Below are positions 26,191 to 38,021 of a stretch of DNA of 64,000 nucleotides, piece after piece (positions within the stretch are counted from its first letter, which is position 1; every line of letters starts with the position of its first letter). This DNA comes from an uncultured Roseovarius sp. (GTDB taxonomy: Bacteria > Pseudomonadota > Alphaproteobacteria > Rhodobacterales > Rhodobacteraceae), in assembly GCA_951812895.1 (NCBI GenBank), contig OX638333.1:2894001-2958000 (forward strand), read 5' to 3'. Made by a program: the position numbers and the translations under genes. The notes below the pieces were generated by a model. It was not told the DNA's origin. It ran no database searches and saw only the letters and a list, made by a program, of their open reading frames with translations.

Positions 26191-26757
26191 ATGGTCATAC
26201 ATCACTGCTTACTCAATCGTATTGTCGCGGCAATTCTAGCGATAGTCATGTTTTCCTTACCTTTGGGGGCATCGGCGGATGATGCGCGGCTGACCCGGCT
26301 TTTTGCGGAGCTAATAGAGGCTGATGAGGCTGATTCTCATAAAATCGCCGGGGAAATAGAGCTGGAATGGTCGAAATCGGGCTCTGCGGCGATGGATCTG
26401 CTGCTCAAGCGCGGGATTGATGCGCTGGAGGCGGGCGATTCGCAGGCAGCGATCGGGCATTTGACAGCGTTGACCGATCATGCGCCGGATTTCGCCGAGG
26501 GTTGGCACATGCGGGCCGTGGCGATGGCGCAGGCGGAATTGTATGGGCCTGCGGCAGAAGATGTGGAACGGGCGCTGATGCTGGAGCCACGGCATTACAA
26601 TGCGATTGCCAGTCTGGGTGGCATTTTGATTGAAACAGAACGCTATGATCTGGCCAAGCGTGCGTTTGAACAGGTTCTGGCTATACATCCTTATCACAAG
26701 GACGTAAGCGAAACGCTGGACTATCTGGAAAGCCTGATCGGCGGCGCAGAACTCTGA
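26191..26757 (+). CDS. Secreted TPR protein
   Basis: 188 residues with a signal peptide (residues ~1-30, ending GASAD) and about three TPR units, including DSQAAIGHLTALTDHAPDFAEGW and the EPRHYNAIASLGGILIETERYDLAKRAF stretch. It is presumably periplasmic. It is a paralogue of the protein at 53797-54342: both have the PDxAEG(W/Y) and PRHxxA positions. Function unknown. It ends 20 nt before the Suv3 helicase gene, with which it may be co-transcribed. Confidence 0.8.
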   Translation: MVIHHCLLNRIVAAILAIVMFSLPLGASADDARLTRLFAELIEADEADSHKIAGEIELEWSKSGSAAMDLLLKRGIDALEAGDSQAAIGHLTALTDHAPDFAEGWHMRAVAMAQAELYGPAAEDVERALMLEPRHYNAIASLGGILIETERYDLAKRAFEQVLAIHPYHKDVSETLDYLESLIGGAEL

Positions 26758-26777
26758 CAAAGCAGTGGAGCAGGCCG

Positions 26778-29582
<2,805 letters not shown>

Positions 29583-29588
29583 TGTCGC

Positions 29589-29975
29589 GTGTCTGACGGC
29601 GCCAGCAAAATCCGGCTTGATAAATGGCTGTGGCATGCGCGGTTTTTCAAAACCCGCAGCCTGGCCACCAAGCTGGTGTCTGGTGGGCATGTCCGGGTGA
29701 ATGGCAATCGGGCGGGAAAACCCGCCCAAGCGGTTGGCCCCGAGGACGTGTTGACATTTCCCCAGGCGCGGCAGATCCGGGTCGTGAAAATCCTGGCAAT
29801 TGGTGAACGTCGCGGCCCGGCGACCGAAGCGCAGGCCCTGTACGAGGATTTGGCCCCGCCAGAGCCATCTGTTCGGGAGAATGTTCCGCCGTCGCCGAGA
29901 TTCGAGGGAAAAGGACGCCCAACAAAGCGGGATCGTCGTAAACTCGATCTGAAACGTTCCGATCCGCTTGATTGA
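29589..29975 (+). CDS. S4-domain RNA-binding protein (Hsp15-like)
   Basis: 128 residues. The S4 fold covers residues ~7-60 (RLDKWLWHARFFKTRSLA and SGGHVRVNGNRAGKP), as in heat-shock protein 15, which binds the 50S subunit carrying stalled nascent chains. The C-terminus is basic (PTKRDRRKLDLKR). The start is GTG at 29589, 6 nt after the helicase stop, so it is probably co-transcribed. The ATG at 29582 is out of frame and reaches a stop after four codons. Confidence 0.9.
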   Translation: MSDGASKIRLDKWLWHARFFKTRSLATKLVSGGHVRVNGNRAGKPAQAVGPEDVLTFPQARQIRVVKILAIGERRGPATEAQALYEDLAPPEPSVRENVPPSPRFEGKGRPTKRDRRKLDLKRSDPLD

Positions 29976-30027
29976 TCGCTCTTGCTGAATTAGGTGGTGG
30001 CCAGAACGTCAAGCATATGAGACTCAG

Positions 30028-30366
30028 ATGACTTACATCGTCAACGACAGCTGCATTGAGTGTAAATATACCGACTGTGTCGAGGTCTGCCCCGTGGATT
30101 GTTTCTATGAGGGTGAGAACATGTTGGTGATCCATCCTGATGAATGCATTGACTGTGGTGTTTGCGAGCCTGAATGTCCCGCGGATGCGATCCGTCCGGA
30201 TACGGAACCGGACATGGAAAAATGGGTCGAGTTCAACCGCAAATATTCCGAAATGTGGCCGGTGATCATCACCAAGAAAGATCAGTTGCCCAACGCCGAA
30301 GAACGTGACGGTGAAGAGGGCAAGCTTGAGAAATACTTTTCCGAAGCGCCTGGCGAAGGTGGCTGA
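30028..30366 (+). CDS. fdxA: Seven-iron ferredoxin FdxA
   Basis: 112 residues. The N-terminal cysteine pattern ([18 protein letters not shown], then [12 protein letters not shown]) fits FdxA ferredoxins carrying one [3Fe-4S] and one [4Fe-4S] cluster, with the long C-terminal acidic extension usual in proteobacteria. It is a soluble electron carrier of unspecified partner, possibly for the many iron-sulfur enzymes in this region. It is 52 nt after the S4-domain gene. Confidence 0.93.
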   Translation: MTYIVNDSCIECKYTDCVEVCPVDCFYEGENMLVIHPDECIDCGVCEPECPADAIRPDTEPDMEKWVEFNRKYSEMWPVIITKKDQLPNAEERDGEEGKLEKYFSEAPGEGG

Positions 30367-30664
30367 GACCTTTTCGATTCGGTCATAAATATAGACCTAT
30401 TCTCGCTGAAAACGCGGTTTTTGGCAGATAATGCGCTGTTTTTTAGGGAAAAACACCGAATTCAGGTGCCGCTACTTTCGAAACGGCCATTTTTGTGCTA
30501 TATATCTGTTACAAATGAAGTTTACCGCCTGATATCCATCTGCCCACGCTGACGCACGGGAGGTGGATTTCTTTTCGCCGCATGCAAAGCTCATTGAACC
30601 GGAAGTTCACTGAGGCTGTGTTTTTTGCGCGTCTGGTCAGGCCGCCTGATGAGGAAGAATTGGA
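30367..30664. other. Intergenic leader upstream of carD
   Basis: 298 nt without a gene. AT-rich stretches near 30385-30440 and 30480-30525 (with TGCTATATATCTGTTAC) are the best places for a promoter of carD. A short hairpin-like AAAACGCGGTTTT at about 30410 might end the fdxA transcript. No site is certain. Confidence 0.4.
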
Positions 30665-31180
30665 ATGAGTAAGTCGAAGAAGTCGGAGTTTCGTCCGGAT
30701 GATTACGTGGTCTACCCGGCCCATGGGGTCGGGCAAATCGTGTCGATCGAAAAGCAAGAGATCGCCGGGATCGAACTCGAACTTTTCGTTATCTCGTTTG
30801 AGAAGGACAAAATGACGCTGCGGGTGCCGACCAACAAGGCGACCGAAATTGGTATGCGCAGCCTGTCGAGCCCGGATGTGGTTTCGAGGGCGATGACCAC
30901 GCTGAAAGGCAAGGCACGGGTCAAGCGCGCGATGTGGTCGCGTCGCGCACAGGAATATGAGCAAAAGATCAACTCGGGTGATCTGATCGCGATTGCCGAG
31001 GTTGTGCGTGACCTGCACCGTACGGATGATCAACGCGAGCAAAGCTATTCCGAGCGCCAGCTTTATGAAGCTGCACTTGAGCGGCTGACCCGTGAAGTTG
31101 CTGCCGTCAGCGGTGGTGACGAGATTGCGGCGGCTAAAGAAGTGGGCGACGTTCTGATCTCGCGCGCGGCGGCGGCGTAA
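30665..31180 (+). CDS. carD: CarD/CdnL-family RNA polymerase-binding regulator
   Basis: 171 residues. The N-terminal RNA-polymerase interaction domain (residues ~10-65, DDYVVYPAHGVGQIVSIE) resembles CarD, CdnL and the TRCF RID, and the C-terminal helical part (residues ~70-160) fits CdnL. In Rhodobacteraceae CarD stabilises open complexes at many promoters that lack the conserved -7 thymine. A clear terminator follows at 31203. Confidence 0.92.
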   Translation: MSKSKKSEFRPDDYVVYPAHGVGQIVSIEKQEIAGIELELFVISFEKDKMTLRVPTNKATEIGMRSLSSPDVVSRAMTTLKGKARVKRAMWSRRAQEYEQKINSGDLIAIAEVVRDLHRTDDQREQSYSERQLYEAALERLTREVAAVSGGDEIAAAKEVGDVLISRAAAA

Positions 31181-31202
31181 CCCATTTAGCACTTTGAGAT
31201 TG

Positions 31203-31232
31203 AAGGCCGCGCCGTTGGCTGCGGCCTTTTTC
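31203..31232 (+). terminator. Rho-independent terminator after carD
   Basis: AAGGCCGC (31203-31210) and GCGGCCTT (31221-31228) pair across a 10-nt loop and are followed by a T-rich run. It lies between carD and the convergent cobS gene and could stop both transcripts. Confidence 0.85.
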
Positions 31233-31235
31233 GTT

Positions 31236-31994
31236 TCAGGCGATAATGCTGAAAAGGATCGCAATTTCGGTGATCTGTTGCGTGGCGCCCAGGATGTCGC
31301 CGGTTTGCCCGCCGATTTTTGCGCGGGCAATCTGGGCAAGAATAAATGTCACGAGTGCTGCCCAGAACAAAGCGCCGAATAAGCTGGAGCCGGTCAATAG
31401 CAGGGTCGCGATTGCCCCTATGGCGATTGCCAGCAGGGCGGTTGGATGGCTGACCTGACCGACACCCTGTGACAGGCCAGAGGACCGAGCATGGGGCAGG
31501 GTGGCCATGAGGGCAGGCATGGTGGCGCGCGACAGGGCGGCAGAGGCGAGAATCGCCGCGGTGGCGACGCCCGGGCCGATTTCGTAAAGCAGCCAGAGCG
31601 CGGCCCAACGCGCCGAAATTCCCAGGATAAGTGCGATGACGCCGTAAGCGCCGATGCGGCTGTCTTTCATGATCTCGAGACGGCGGGCAGGATCGTGACC
31701 ACCCCAGAGACCGTCGGCTGTATCGGCCAGGCCATCCTCGTGCATAGCACCAGTACTGATGATCAGAATACTGAGTGAAATTAATGCAGTAAGAGGCGTG
31801 GGAAGGCCAAAGTAGTGCGCCAGAGAGCCACCTAGAGCGGCCAATGCACCCACCACCAAGCCCACGACGGGATAGGCCCATGCGGCATTGGCGCTGCGTG
31901 AAAAGTCATTCGCTGGAACGGGCAGGCGGGTGAGCAGTGCCAGTGCGACGGGAATATCCGCAGGAGAAACAAGAGCTTGGTCGCTTTTCGTCAT
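31236..31994 (-). CDS. cobS: Adenosylcobinamide-GDP ribazoletransferase (cobalamin synthase)
   Basis: 252 residues, an integral inner-membrane enzyme with several hydrophobic segments. It joins adenosylcobinamide-GDP and alpha-ribazole (phosphate) to make adenosylcobalamin (phosphate), the last steps of B12 synthesis. The signature HEDGLADTADGLWGG (acidic metal-binding region, about residues 85-99) is intact, followed by MKDSRIGAYGV. It is divergent from cobT, which makes its alpha-ribazole phosphate substrate. The 79-nt gap between them leaves no room for a cobalamin riboswitch. Confidence 0.93.
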   Translation of the reverse strand: MTKSDQALVSPADIPVALALLTRLPVPANDFSRSANAAWAYPVVGLVVGALAALGGSLAHYFGLPTPLTALISLSILIISTGAMHEDGLADTADGLWGGHDPARRLEIMKDSRIGAYGVIALILGISARWAALWLLYEIGPGVATAAILASAALSRATMPALMATLPHARSSGLSQGVGQVSHPTALLAIAIGAIATLLLTGSSLFGALFWAALVTFILAQIARAKIGGQTGDILGATQQITEIAILFSIIA

Positions 31995-32073
31995 TCTAGG
32001 GCCTTTTTAGGGCTGCACCGGGTAAGGGGCTTGGGTTAGAGGAGGTACGTCAATTCGTGTCGTGGGGGAAGAG

Positions 32074-33090
32074 ATGCAACCGAATTTTACCTCAATCGAG
32101 GAATTTTTCCATATTTTACAGCATCTTCCTGATGAGCATGCAGATGCAAGGGCAGAAGCTGAGGCGCGAAATGGACAGCTAACCAAACCCCCCGGTGCCT
32201 TGGGTCGCTTAGAGGATTTGGCGATATGGTATGCCGCCTGGCGCGGAAACCCAAGGCCGCAAATCAAGGCACCTCAGGTTGTCATTTTCGCAGGAAATCA
32301 TGGTGTTACGGCGCAGGGTGTATCGGCCTTTCCCGCTGAAGTGACCGCGCAGATGGTGTTGAATTTCGAAGCAGGAGGGGCGGCAATCAACCAGCTTTCA
32401 AAGGCGTATGGGGCTGATCTGGATGTACATGCATTGGCATTGGAAACCCCAACTGCGGACTTTACCCAAGGGCCGGCGATGAGCGAGGCAGAACTGGTTG
32501 AAGCTTTGCTGAAAGGCTGGCAAGCCATTGATTCCAATTCAGATTTGCTAGTTGTTGGTGAGATGGGGATTGGCAACACGACCTGTGGATCGGCGATTGC
32601 GATGGCGTTGTTTGGCGGTGACGCAGAAGATTGGACCGGGCGCGGAACCGGGGTTGAAGGAGAGGCGTTGCGCAACAAGGCAGATGTGGTTGCGCGCGGC
32701 GTGGAGGTGAATCCAGACAGCAAAAACAACGGGTTAGAAGCACTGCGCTGCCTTGGCGGTCGCGAACTTGCCGCTATGGCTGGGGCGATCGTGCGGGCAC
32801 GGATTGAGCGTATCCCATTAATTTTGGACGGGTTCATCTGTACCGCCGCTGCGGCTTGTCTGGAAGCGGCACAGCCCGGGGCGCTGGATCATACTGTTGC
32901 CGGTCATGTCAGTGCAGAGGCGGCGCATTCCAGGATGTTGAAAAAACTGGGAAAAGAGCCTCTGCTATCGCTCGGCATGCGGCTTGGTGAAGGCTCTGGC
33001 GGGGCGTTGGCCATTGGCGTTCTGAAGGGTGCGATTGCCTGTCATTCCGGTATGGCAACTTTTGCCGAAGCGGGCGTCGCGGACGGCTGA
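32074..33090 (+). CDS. cobT: Nicotinate-nucleotide--dimethylbenzimidazole phosphoribosyltransferase
   Basis: 338 residues. It transfers ribose phosphate from nicotinate mononucleotide to 5,6-dimethylbenzimidazole, giving alpha-ribazole phosphate for B12. Seen are the substrate-pocket [16 protein letters not shown] and the catalytic-glutamate segment [10 protein letters not shown] near the C-terminus. The ATG at 32074 is preferred to a GTG at 32062, since GGGGGAAG precedes it and the length then suits the family. It is divergent from cobS. A TGTACA-type array begins three bases after its stop. Confidence 0.93.
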   Translation: MQPNFTSIEEFFHILQHLPDEHADARAEAEARNGQLTKPPGALGRLEDLAIWYAAWRGNPRPQIKAPQVVIFAGNHGVTAQGVSAFPAEVTAQMVLNFEAGGAAINQLSKAYGADLDVHALALETPTADFTQGPAMSEAELVEALLKGWQAIDSNSDLLVVGEMGIGNTTCGSAIAMALFGGDAEDWTGRGTGVEGEALRNKADVVARGVEVNPDSKNNGLEALRCLGGRELAAMAGAIVRARIERIPLILDGFICTAAAACLEAAQPGALDHTVAGHVSAEAAHSRMLKKLGKEPLLSLGMRLGEGSGGALAIGVLKGAIACHSGMATFAEAGVADG

Positions 33091-33092
33091 GG

Positions 33093-33128
33093 TTTGTATA
33101 ATTTGTACAATTTGTGCATGATGTACGC
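33093..33128. repeat. Tandem 9-nt TTTGTACAA-type array downstream of cobT
   Basis: Four imperfect units (TTTGTATAA, TTTGTACAA, TTTGTGCAT, GATGTACGC) repeat with an exact 9-nt period from 33093 to 33128, starting three bases after the cobT stop. The same TGTACA core and 9-nt spacing occur at 12707-12776. It lies about 190 nt before the lipoprotein gene. It may be a protein-binding array or a short repeat family. Confidence 0.5.
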
Positions 33129-33320
33129 CAACTTTGATTAAGCACCGGTTTGCGCAGTTTCGCACTGGGTATTTTTGGCAAGAAAGAAGCGGTAGATTCT
33201 CTCGTTTCCTGGCCGTGCGTCTTTCAAAATTTCAAGCGAATTATTTGCTCACATCCCGCAATCTCCGGTTGACGGCGATTCGAAATGGGAGCATCTGCGG
33301 CGCGTAAATTGGAGACTACC

Positions 33321-33881
33321 ATGAAAATCAAATTGACCCTTGGCTTTTTAGCCAGTTTCTTTGTTGTGGCCTGTGCCAGCAATACGCCCGATCCCGAGTT
33401 GGAAAAAGCGAAGTTTCTGAAACCTGAAGGAGACGCGGTTGCCGTTGAATTCACAGACAGAAAGTTGGCAAATTCTGTTGTGGGGCTACGTGCGACCAGC
33501 ATCACTGCGCTGCGCGGCGGATCGCTTGCCGAGATCGGCGGGAGCGGTTCATCTCAGTCGGACGCGGGTACCAGTGTTGAGGCACCTTGCACCCTGGATG
33601 GCAATGGATATCACGCGGAATTCACAGCACCTGCGGTTGTAAACATGCCGAGCTTTGGCAGTTCTACGCAATCCGTTAAGGTGAGCTGTGAATATAACGG
33701 CGAAACAATCACCAGAAAGTTCAAACCAATCAATCTGTCGTCCAGTTCGCGCACGGGTGCGGCGGTTGCTGTTGGTGTCTTACTTTGCCCGATTTGTGGT
33801 GCAGCGGTTGCTGTGAACAATGGAGGAGCCAAACAAGGTGACGCCTATGGATTTGAGAATATTGTTGTCAAAATGAACTAA
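33321..33881 (+). CDS. Lipoprotein of unknown function
   Basis: 186 residues. The signal peptide MKIKLTLGFLASFFVVACAS contains a lipobox (VVAC), so the mature protein is a lipid-anchored periplasmic or outer-membrane protein. The start at 33321 has GGAG at 33311-33314. The middle is Ser/Gly-rich, two further cysteines suggest a disulfide (PCTLDG and VSCEYNG), and there is a hydrophobic segment near residues 150-170 (AAVAVGVLLCPICGAAVAV), which is odd for a lipoprotein. I do not recognise a family. Confidence 0.75.
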   Translation: MKIKLTLGFLASFFVVACASNTPDPELEKAKFLKPEGDAVAVEFTDRKLANSVVGLRATSITALRGGSLAEIGGSGSSQSDAGTSVEAPCTLDGNGYHAEFTAPAVVNMPSFGSSTQSVKVSCEYNGETITRKFKPINLSSSSRTGAAVAVGVLLCPICGAAVAVNNGGAKQGDAYGFENIVVKMN

Positions 33882-33911
33882 CGACAATCTCCCCCATTAT
33901 TGGTTGGACAC

Positions 33912-33941
33912 AAAAGGCCCCGCAGGTCGTCCTGCGGGGCC
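33912..33941 (-). terminator. Rho-independent terminator after the Kef-type antiporter gene
   Basis: An 11-bp perfect stem (GGCCCCGCAGG 33916-33926, CCTGCGGGGCC 33931-33941, 4-nt loop) followed, on the minus strand, by TTTTG. It lies 5 nt past the antiporter stop and can also serve the rightward lipoprotein gene. Confidence 0.85.
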
Positions 33942-33945
33942 ATTC

Positions 33946-35886
33946 TTATTTGTCGCCGTCTTTGTCGGTGAGTTTTTCCGCTGTGGATTCTTCGAGCTGC
34001 GAAAGCAGCATGGTCTGAAGATCTTCTTCAAGCTCTTTGGCGCGGGAGATGTACTCTGCGTTGTCGACTGTGCGAATATCGGGATCCCAAAGTTCTGCCA
34101 GTTCGTTCACCGAATGTCGGTCATGATGGTAGAAGGTGCGTTCAACTTCGGAGGCCTCGAATTCGGTCAGACCTACATTTTCCAGCACATAGCGTCCGGC
34201 GCGCAGGGAGCTGTCGAACATTTCCCGGACGATGTCGTTGGCGCCGGCCTTGTAGAGGCGAAACACATGGGTGCGGTCGCGGGCGCGTGCCACGATGTGC
34301 AGATCGGGCCGTTCGCGTCGTGCAAAGCTGACCAGCTGTACCGCAGCATCCGGGCTGTCGACCGCAACCACCATGACACGCGCCTGTTTCAGGCCCGCGG
34401 CGAGCAGCAGTTCCGGGCGGGTTGGATCGCCAAGGAAGCCCTTGACCCCAAAGCGCCGCATCCGCTGGATCGCGGCGAGGTCATGGTCCAGCACAACCGT
34501 GTCAAATCCGCTGGAACGAACCAAGCGATTGACGATCTGGCCAAAACGCCCGATGCCGGCGATGATCACAGGTCCCTGTGTGTCGATATCATCCGCTTCT
34601 TGGCTTTCGGCGGCGTCCTCCATCCGGTGTGAAATCCAGTCGTAGAGAATGAACAAGAGCGGGGTGATCAGCATGGTGATCGCCACCACCAGCAACAGCG
34701 TCTCTGATAAAGCAGCAGGGATCACGTTGTGCTGGCCGGAAAAGGCGATCAGCACGAATCCAAATTCCCCCGATTGAGCCAGTGCCAGTGTAAACAGCCC
34801 GAGGTCACGCCGGCGCAGTCCAAAGGCACGGCCCAGCAGAAAGAGGATGATCCCCTTGATCACGATCACAGCCAAGGCAAGGCCAACAACGGTGAAGAAT
34901 TGACTGAACAGGAAGGACAGATCTATGCCTGCCCCGACGGTAATAAAGAACAATCCTAGCAGCAGCCCCTTGAAGGGTGCGATATCGCTTTCCAATTCGT
35001 GACGAAACTCTGATGAAGCCAGAACCACACCGGCGAGAAAAGCGCCGAGAGCGGGGGACAGACCCACGATATTCATAACAAATCCGATGCCGACCACGAT
35101 CAGCAATGCGAGCGCGGTATACATCTCGCGCAGGCCGGCGGCGTGGATGAAGCGGAACACCGGCCTGGTGAAATATACTCCGGTGATGATGATGGCCGCC
35201 ACGGCCCCCAGCGTGACAAGGGTGACGCCCCAGCCAGGCAGGCTTTGAACAAAGGAAACAGCGGCCTCATGCGCGGCTTCGGCGCTGGCGGTGGCCTCGC
35301 CGTGGTGGGCGTCGCCTTCGCCTTCGGAGAGTTTGGCGAGAGTTTCACCAAGGATCAGGTCGGGTGTTTTGGGCAGCGCCAGAAGCGGCAACAGGGCCAG
35401 CATCGGGATGACTGCGATGTCCTGTGTCAGCAACACCGAGAAGATGGAACGCCCGCCGCCGGTCTGCATCAGGCCCTTTTCCGACAGGGTCTGCAGCACG
35501 ATCGCGGTGGAAGACAGTGCAAATATGAGGCCGATGGCGAGCGAAACGCTCCATCCGACGCCCAACATCATCGAACCGGTCATGATCGCCAGTGTGGTGA
35601 TCCCGACCTGTAGCCCGCCAAGCCCGAGCAATTTGTGCCGCATTGCCCAAAGTGCGTGGGGTTCCAATTCCAACCCGATCAGGAACAGCATCATCACAAC
35701 GCCGAATTCGGCGAAATGCTGCAGTTCGTTGGTTTCGTGCATGCCGGTCAGGCCGAGGATCGGCCCGATGATTAACCCCGCGGCGAGGTAGCCCAGAACA
35801 GAGCCGAGGCCGAGCCGGGCCGCGAGGGGCACCGCAATGACTGCGGCGGCGAGGTAGAGAGAGGCCTGAAGCAGGAATGCTTCCAT
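33946..35886 (-). CDS. CPA2-family monovalent cation:proton antiporter with RCK domain (Kef type)
   Basis: 646 residues. The first ~390 residues form a Na+/H+ exchanger-type membrane domain with about 12-13 segments (LGSVLGYLAAGLIIGPILGL near residue 27 and LAQSGEFGFVLIAFSG near residue 365). Residues ~425-560 are an RCK N-terminal Rossmann domain that binds a nucleotide or NAD(H) (GPVIIAGIGRFGQIVNRL). A loop around residues 188-212 rich in His, Glu and Ala sits between membrane segments. It exports K+ or Na+ against protons. The sequence does not tell KefB, KefC or YbaL types apart. Confidence 0.9.
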   Translation of the reverse strand: MEAFLLQASLYLAAAVIAVPLAARLGLGSVLGYLAAGLIIGPILGLTGMHETNELQHFAEFGVVMMLFLIGLELEPHALWAMRHKLLGLGGLQVGITTLAIMTGSMMLGVGWSVSLAIGLIFALSSTAIVLQTLSEKGLMQTGGGRSIFSVLLTQDIAVIPMLALLPLLALPKTPDLILGETLAKLSEGEGDAHHGEATASAEAAHEAAVSFVQSLPGWGVTLVTLGAVAAIIITGVYFTRPVFRFIHAAGLREMYTALALLIVVGIGFVMNIVGLSPALGAFLAGVVLASSEFRHELESDIAPFKGLLLGLFFITVGAGIDLSFLFSQFFTVVGLALAVIVIKGIILFLLGRAFGLRRRDLGLFTLALAQSGEFGFVLIAFSGQHNVIPAALSETLLLVVAITMLITPLLFILYDWISHRMEDAAESQEADDIDTQGPVIIAGIGRFGQIVNRLVRSSGFDTVVLDHDLAAIQRMRRFGVKGFLGDPTRPELLLAAGLKQARVMVVAVDSPDAAVQLVSFARRERPDLHIVARARDRTHVFRLYKAGANDIVREMFDSSLRAGRYVLENVGLTEFEASEVERTFYHHDRHSVNELAELWDPDIRTVDNAEYISRAKELEEDLQTMLLSQLEESTAEKLTDKDGDK

Positions 35887-36285
35887 GTTTAGCGGTCCTT
35901 TTGGCGGTCACAGGGGTGAAGGCGTGTCCGCGCTGATCTTATCCATGACGTCTGACTTCCTACTTTGGCAACAGACGAGTGCGGCAGCAAGGCTTTGTGT
36001 GTGAAAGAGTTGAGTGCGGGCAGATCTTTGCAGTACGTGCACTGATGCAATCGGGCATGCTGACCACAAGCCCTTGGTGTGCATATGTAAGGTAAAGTGG
36101 CTAAAAAATTAATGAATTATGAGGGATCTAGCTCAGGTATTGCCGTGGGTGAGGCGCCTATGGATTTTGCAGGGTTCAGGGGCTTACCTATTGGCATTAT
36201 TAACCGATTTAGCATTAGGCGGGCAGAGCTACGGAAAACATTGTGGTCGAAATTTTTGAATTTCAGGTTTGCCAGAATAAGCGCT
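35887..36285. other. Gene-free region between antiporter and YceI genes
   Basis: 399 nt. It carries the probable promoter of the leftward antiporter gene. An open frame on the plus strand runs from 36097 into the YceI gene on the other strand, but has no ribosome site or family similarity. I see no repeat or RNA gene here. Confidence 0.4.
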
Positions 36286-36894
36286 TCATTCCCGCTTTGG
36301 TTTCATTTCCACATTAATGCTGATCTGAATGCGGTTGGAGGTGATCGGGGTGTATTTGCGCATATCGAAATCTGACCGATTAACAGAAGTTGTCGCGTGA
36401 AATCCGAGCCAGTTGCCGCTATAGGAGGACGGGAAAAGCTTGCCGATCGGGTGCGCTCCGTTGTGCACGAGATCAACGGCGAGTGTCACCGGATTGGTGA
36501 TGCCGCGGATTGTCAGATCGCCGGTTACATCGGCGGTATTTTTTCCGGTCCGACGGACGGAGGTGCTTTTGAACGTGATTTCAGGGTGTTCCCTGGTTGA
36601 AAAGAAGCTTTTGCCCTTTAGCTCGTAATCCAGTCTGGGAACACCTGTGTGCACGCTGTCGGCCTGAATGGTTACATCAATTGTACTTAGCGAGAGTTTG
36701 TCCGGATTAAAGGTCAGGATGCCTGAGAAATCCAGAAACTCACCGGATTGAACGGAAACGCCGGCATGGTCCCATGAAAAGAAGATTTCGCTATGCCCTT
36801 TGCCAAATTTGTATGTGTCTGCTGCGTGACCAAAGGACGGTGAAACAAGTGTGCAGAGTAGAAATGCCAGGCCGAAGAGTTTTTGCAGATACAT
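36286..36894 (-). CDS. YceI-family periplasmic protein
   Basis: 202 residues with an N-terminal signal peptide (residues ~1-25, ending GHAAD). The YceI beta-barrel signature is seen from SEIFFSWDHAGVSVQSGEF onward, with the DVTGDLTIRGITNPVTL motif near residues 130-150. YceI proteins bind isoprenoid or other lipids in the periplasm and are often stress induced. The start at 36894 with AGGAA 7 nt upstream is preferred to a longer frame from 36987. A second YceI gene lies at 40572. Confidence 0.87.
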   Translation of the reverse strand: MYLQKLFGLAFLLCTLVSPSFGHAADTYKFGKGHSEIFFSWDHAGVSVQSGEFLDFSGILTFNPDKLSLSTIDVTIQADSVHTGVPRLDYELKGKSFFSTREHPEITFKSTSVRRTGKNTADVTGDLTIRGITNPVTLAVDLVHNGAHPIGKLFPSSYSGNWLGFHATTSVNRSDFDMRKYTPITSNRIQISINVEMKPKRE

Positions 36895-37032
36895 ATCCAA
36901 ATTCCTGTGAAAGCTGGTCCATGAATGGGGCCAGTGTTGCGTGACAGGCTGATGGTAGCACTGCTGCCAATGCAGAACTTTATTCACGTTGCTTTCTTTG
37001 CGGGTGGCGAATTTTGTCAGTGAATTTGGGCG

Positions 37033-37917
37033 TCACGGACCGATCGGTTGGCAAAGGTGAATGCTGCTTTCTGGCCCGCCGGGCATGTATTCATAACAAG
37101 GACGCTGTCCGTAGGTTCGGCCGCTATGCGGAAGCCAGACTGAAACAAACCATTGCCAGGTATTGAGCAGGCGCAGATTTCTGGGCACCTCAAGAACAGC
37201 GTAGGTTCCACCGGGTATTTTGCGGATGCTGACAGTTGCATCTTCGGTCAGATGCTCAGGCACCGGGGTGGCGGCGTCATACATGCAAAGATGCGGTGGT
37301 GTCAGCGTCGGGCTGTCCGGGCAGAGGCCGATCCATTCCCGCCGCTCAAAGCTTAGGTTCTTGGTCCGGGCCCAAATTTCAAGACGCCGGAAAGCACCAG
37401 AAATTCCGCCATCCAAATCCCCGTAAGAGCCATAGTGACGGACATAGGCCAGGTTGTAACCGGGCCGTTTTTCAATCCGCACAGGCAGATCGCGGGGGCC
37501 AAATGCGGGCAATGCAATATTCAGGCGATTGATGACCTCGGATTGAGGCGCTGATGGTGAAAACAGATGAAAGTCCAGTGTATCGATCTGTTTGAACCGA
37601 CGTGGGGACAGTTGATATTTTCGGTGAAACGCCTGTGAAAAAGACTGCAGGCAGGAAAATCCGGACTCAATTGAAACTTCGGTAATAGATTTTTCCTTGG
37701 CAAAGATCAGCCTGCGCGCTGCGTTTTCGATGCGGATGCGCCAGAGAAATTCAAAGGGTGTTTCTTTGAAATGGGATTTGAAAGCGCGGCAGAAATGAAA
37801 TTTGGACAGGCAGGCCGTATCTGCGAGATCCCTCAGATCCATAGGCTCTGACAGGTTTGAGAAGGCAAAATTGACCGCGCGGTTCAGACGGTGCCGTTGT
37901 GAGGCTGCAATATCCAA
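37033..37917 (-). CDS. AraC-family regulator with C-terminal GyrI-like effector domain
   Basis: 294 residues. An AraC-type double helix-turn-helix covers residues ~8-110 (LADTACLSKFHFCRAFKSHF for the first and the SIESGFSCLQSFSQAFHRKY region for the second), followed by a GyrI-like small-molecule-binding domain at ~130-290. It probably senses a hydrophobic ligand and regulates nearby genes. Its targets are unknown; the YceI gene just downstream and the amidase/aldo-keto reductase pair are candidates by proximity only. Confidence 0.87.
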   Translation of the reverse strand: MDIAASQRHRLNRAVNFAFSNLSEPMDLRDLADTACLSKFHFCRAFKSHFKETPFEFLWRIRIENAARRLIFAKEKSITEVSIESGFSCLQSFSQAFHRKYQLSPRRFKQIDTLDFHLFSPSAPQSEVINRLNIALPAFGPRDLPVRIEKRPGYNLAYVRHYGSYGDLDGGISGAFRRLEIWARTKNLSFERREWIGLCPDSPTLTPPHLCMYDAATPVPEHLTEDATVSIRKIPGGTYAVLEVPRNLRLLNTWQWFVSVWLPHSGRTYGQRPCYEYMPGGPESSIHLCQPIGP

Positions 37918-38021
37918 TCAAAATCCTTTCCCGGCGTCAGGACACAAGAGCAGTACATTTATCTTCAGCTGAAATACGCTCTGAGTAAACGATTTCTAAA
38001 GCGTCACACAAAGAGGTGAAT

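Noticed and set aside
31995-32073. Cobalamin riboswitch between cobS and cobT
   Set aside because: The gap is only 79 nt and shows no conserved B12-box-like sequence.
36097-36375. Plus-strand open frame of 92 codons before the YceI gene
   Set aside because: It runs into the 3' end of the YceI gene on the other strand, has no ribosome site and no recognisable family.
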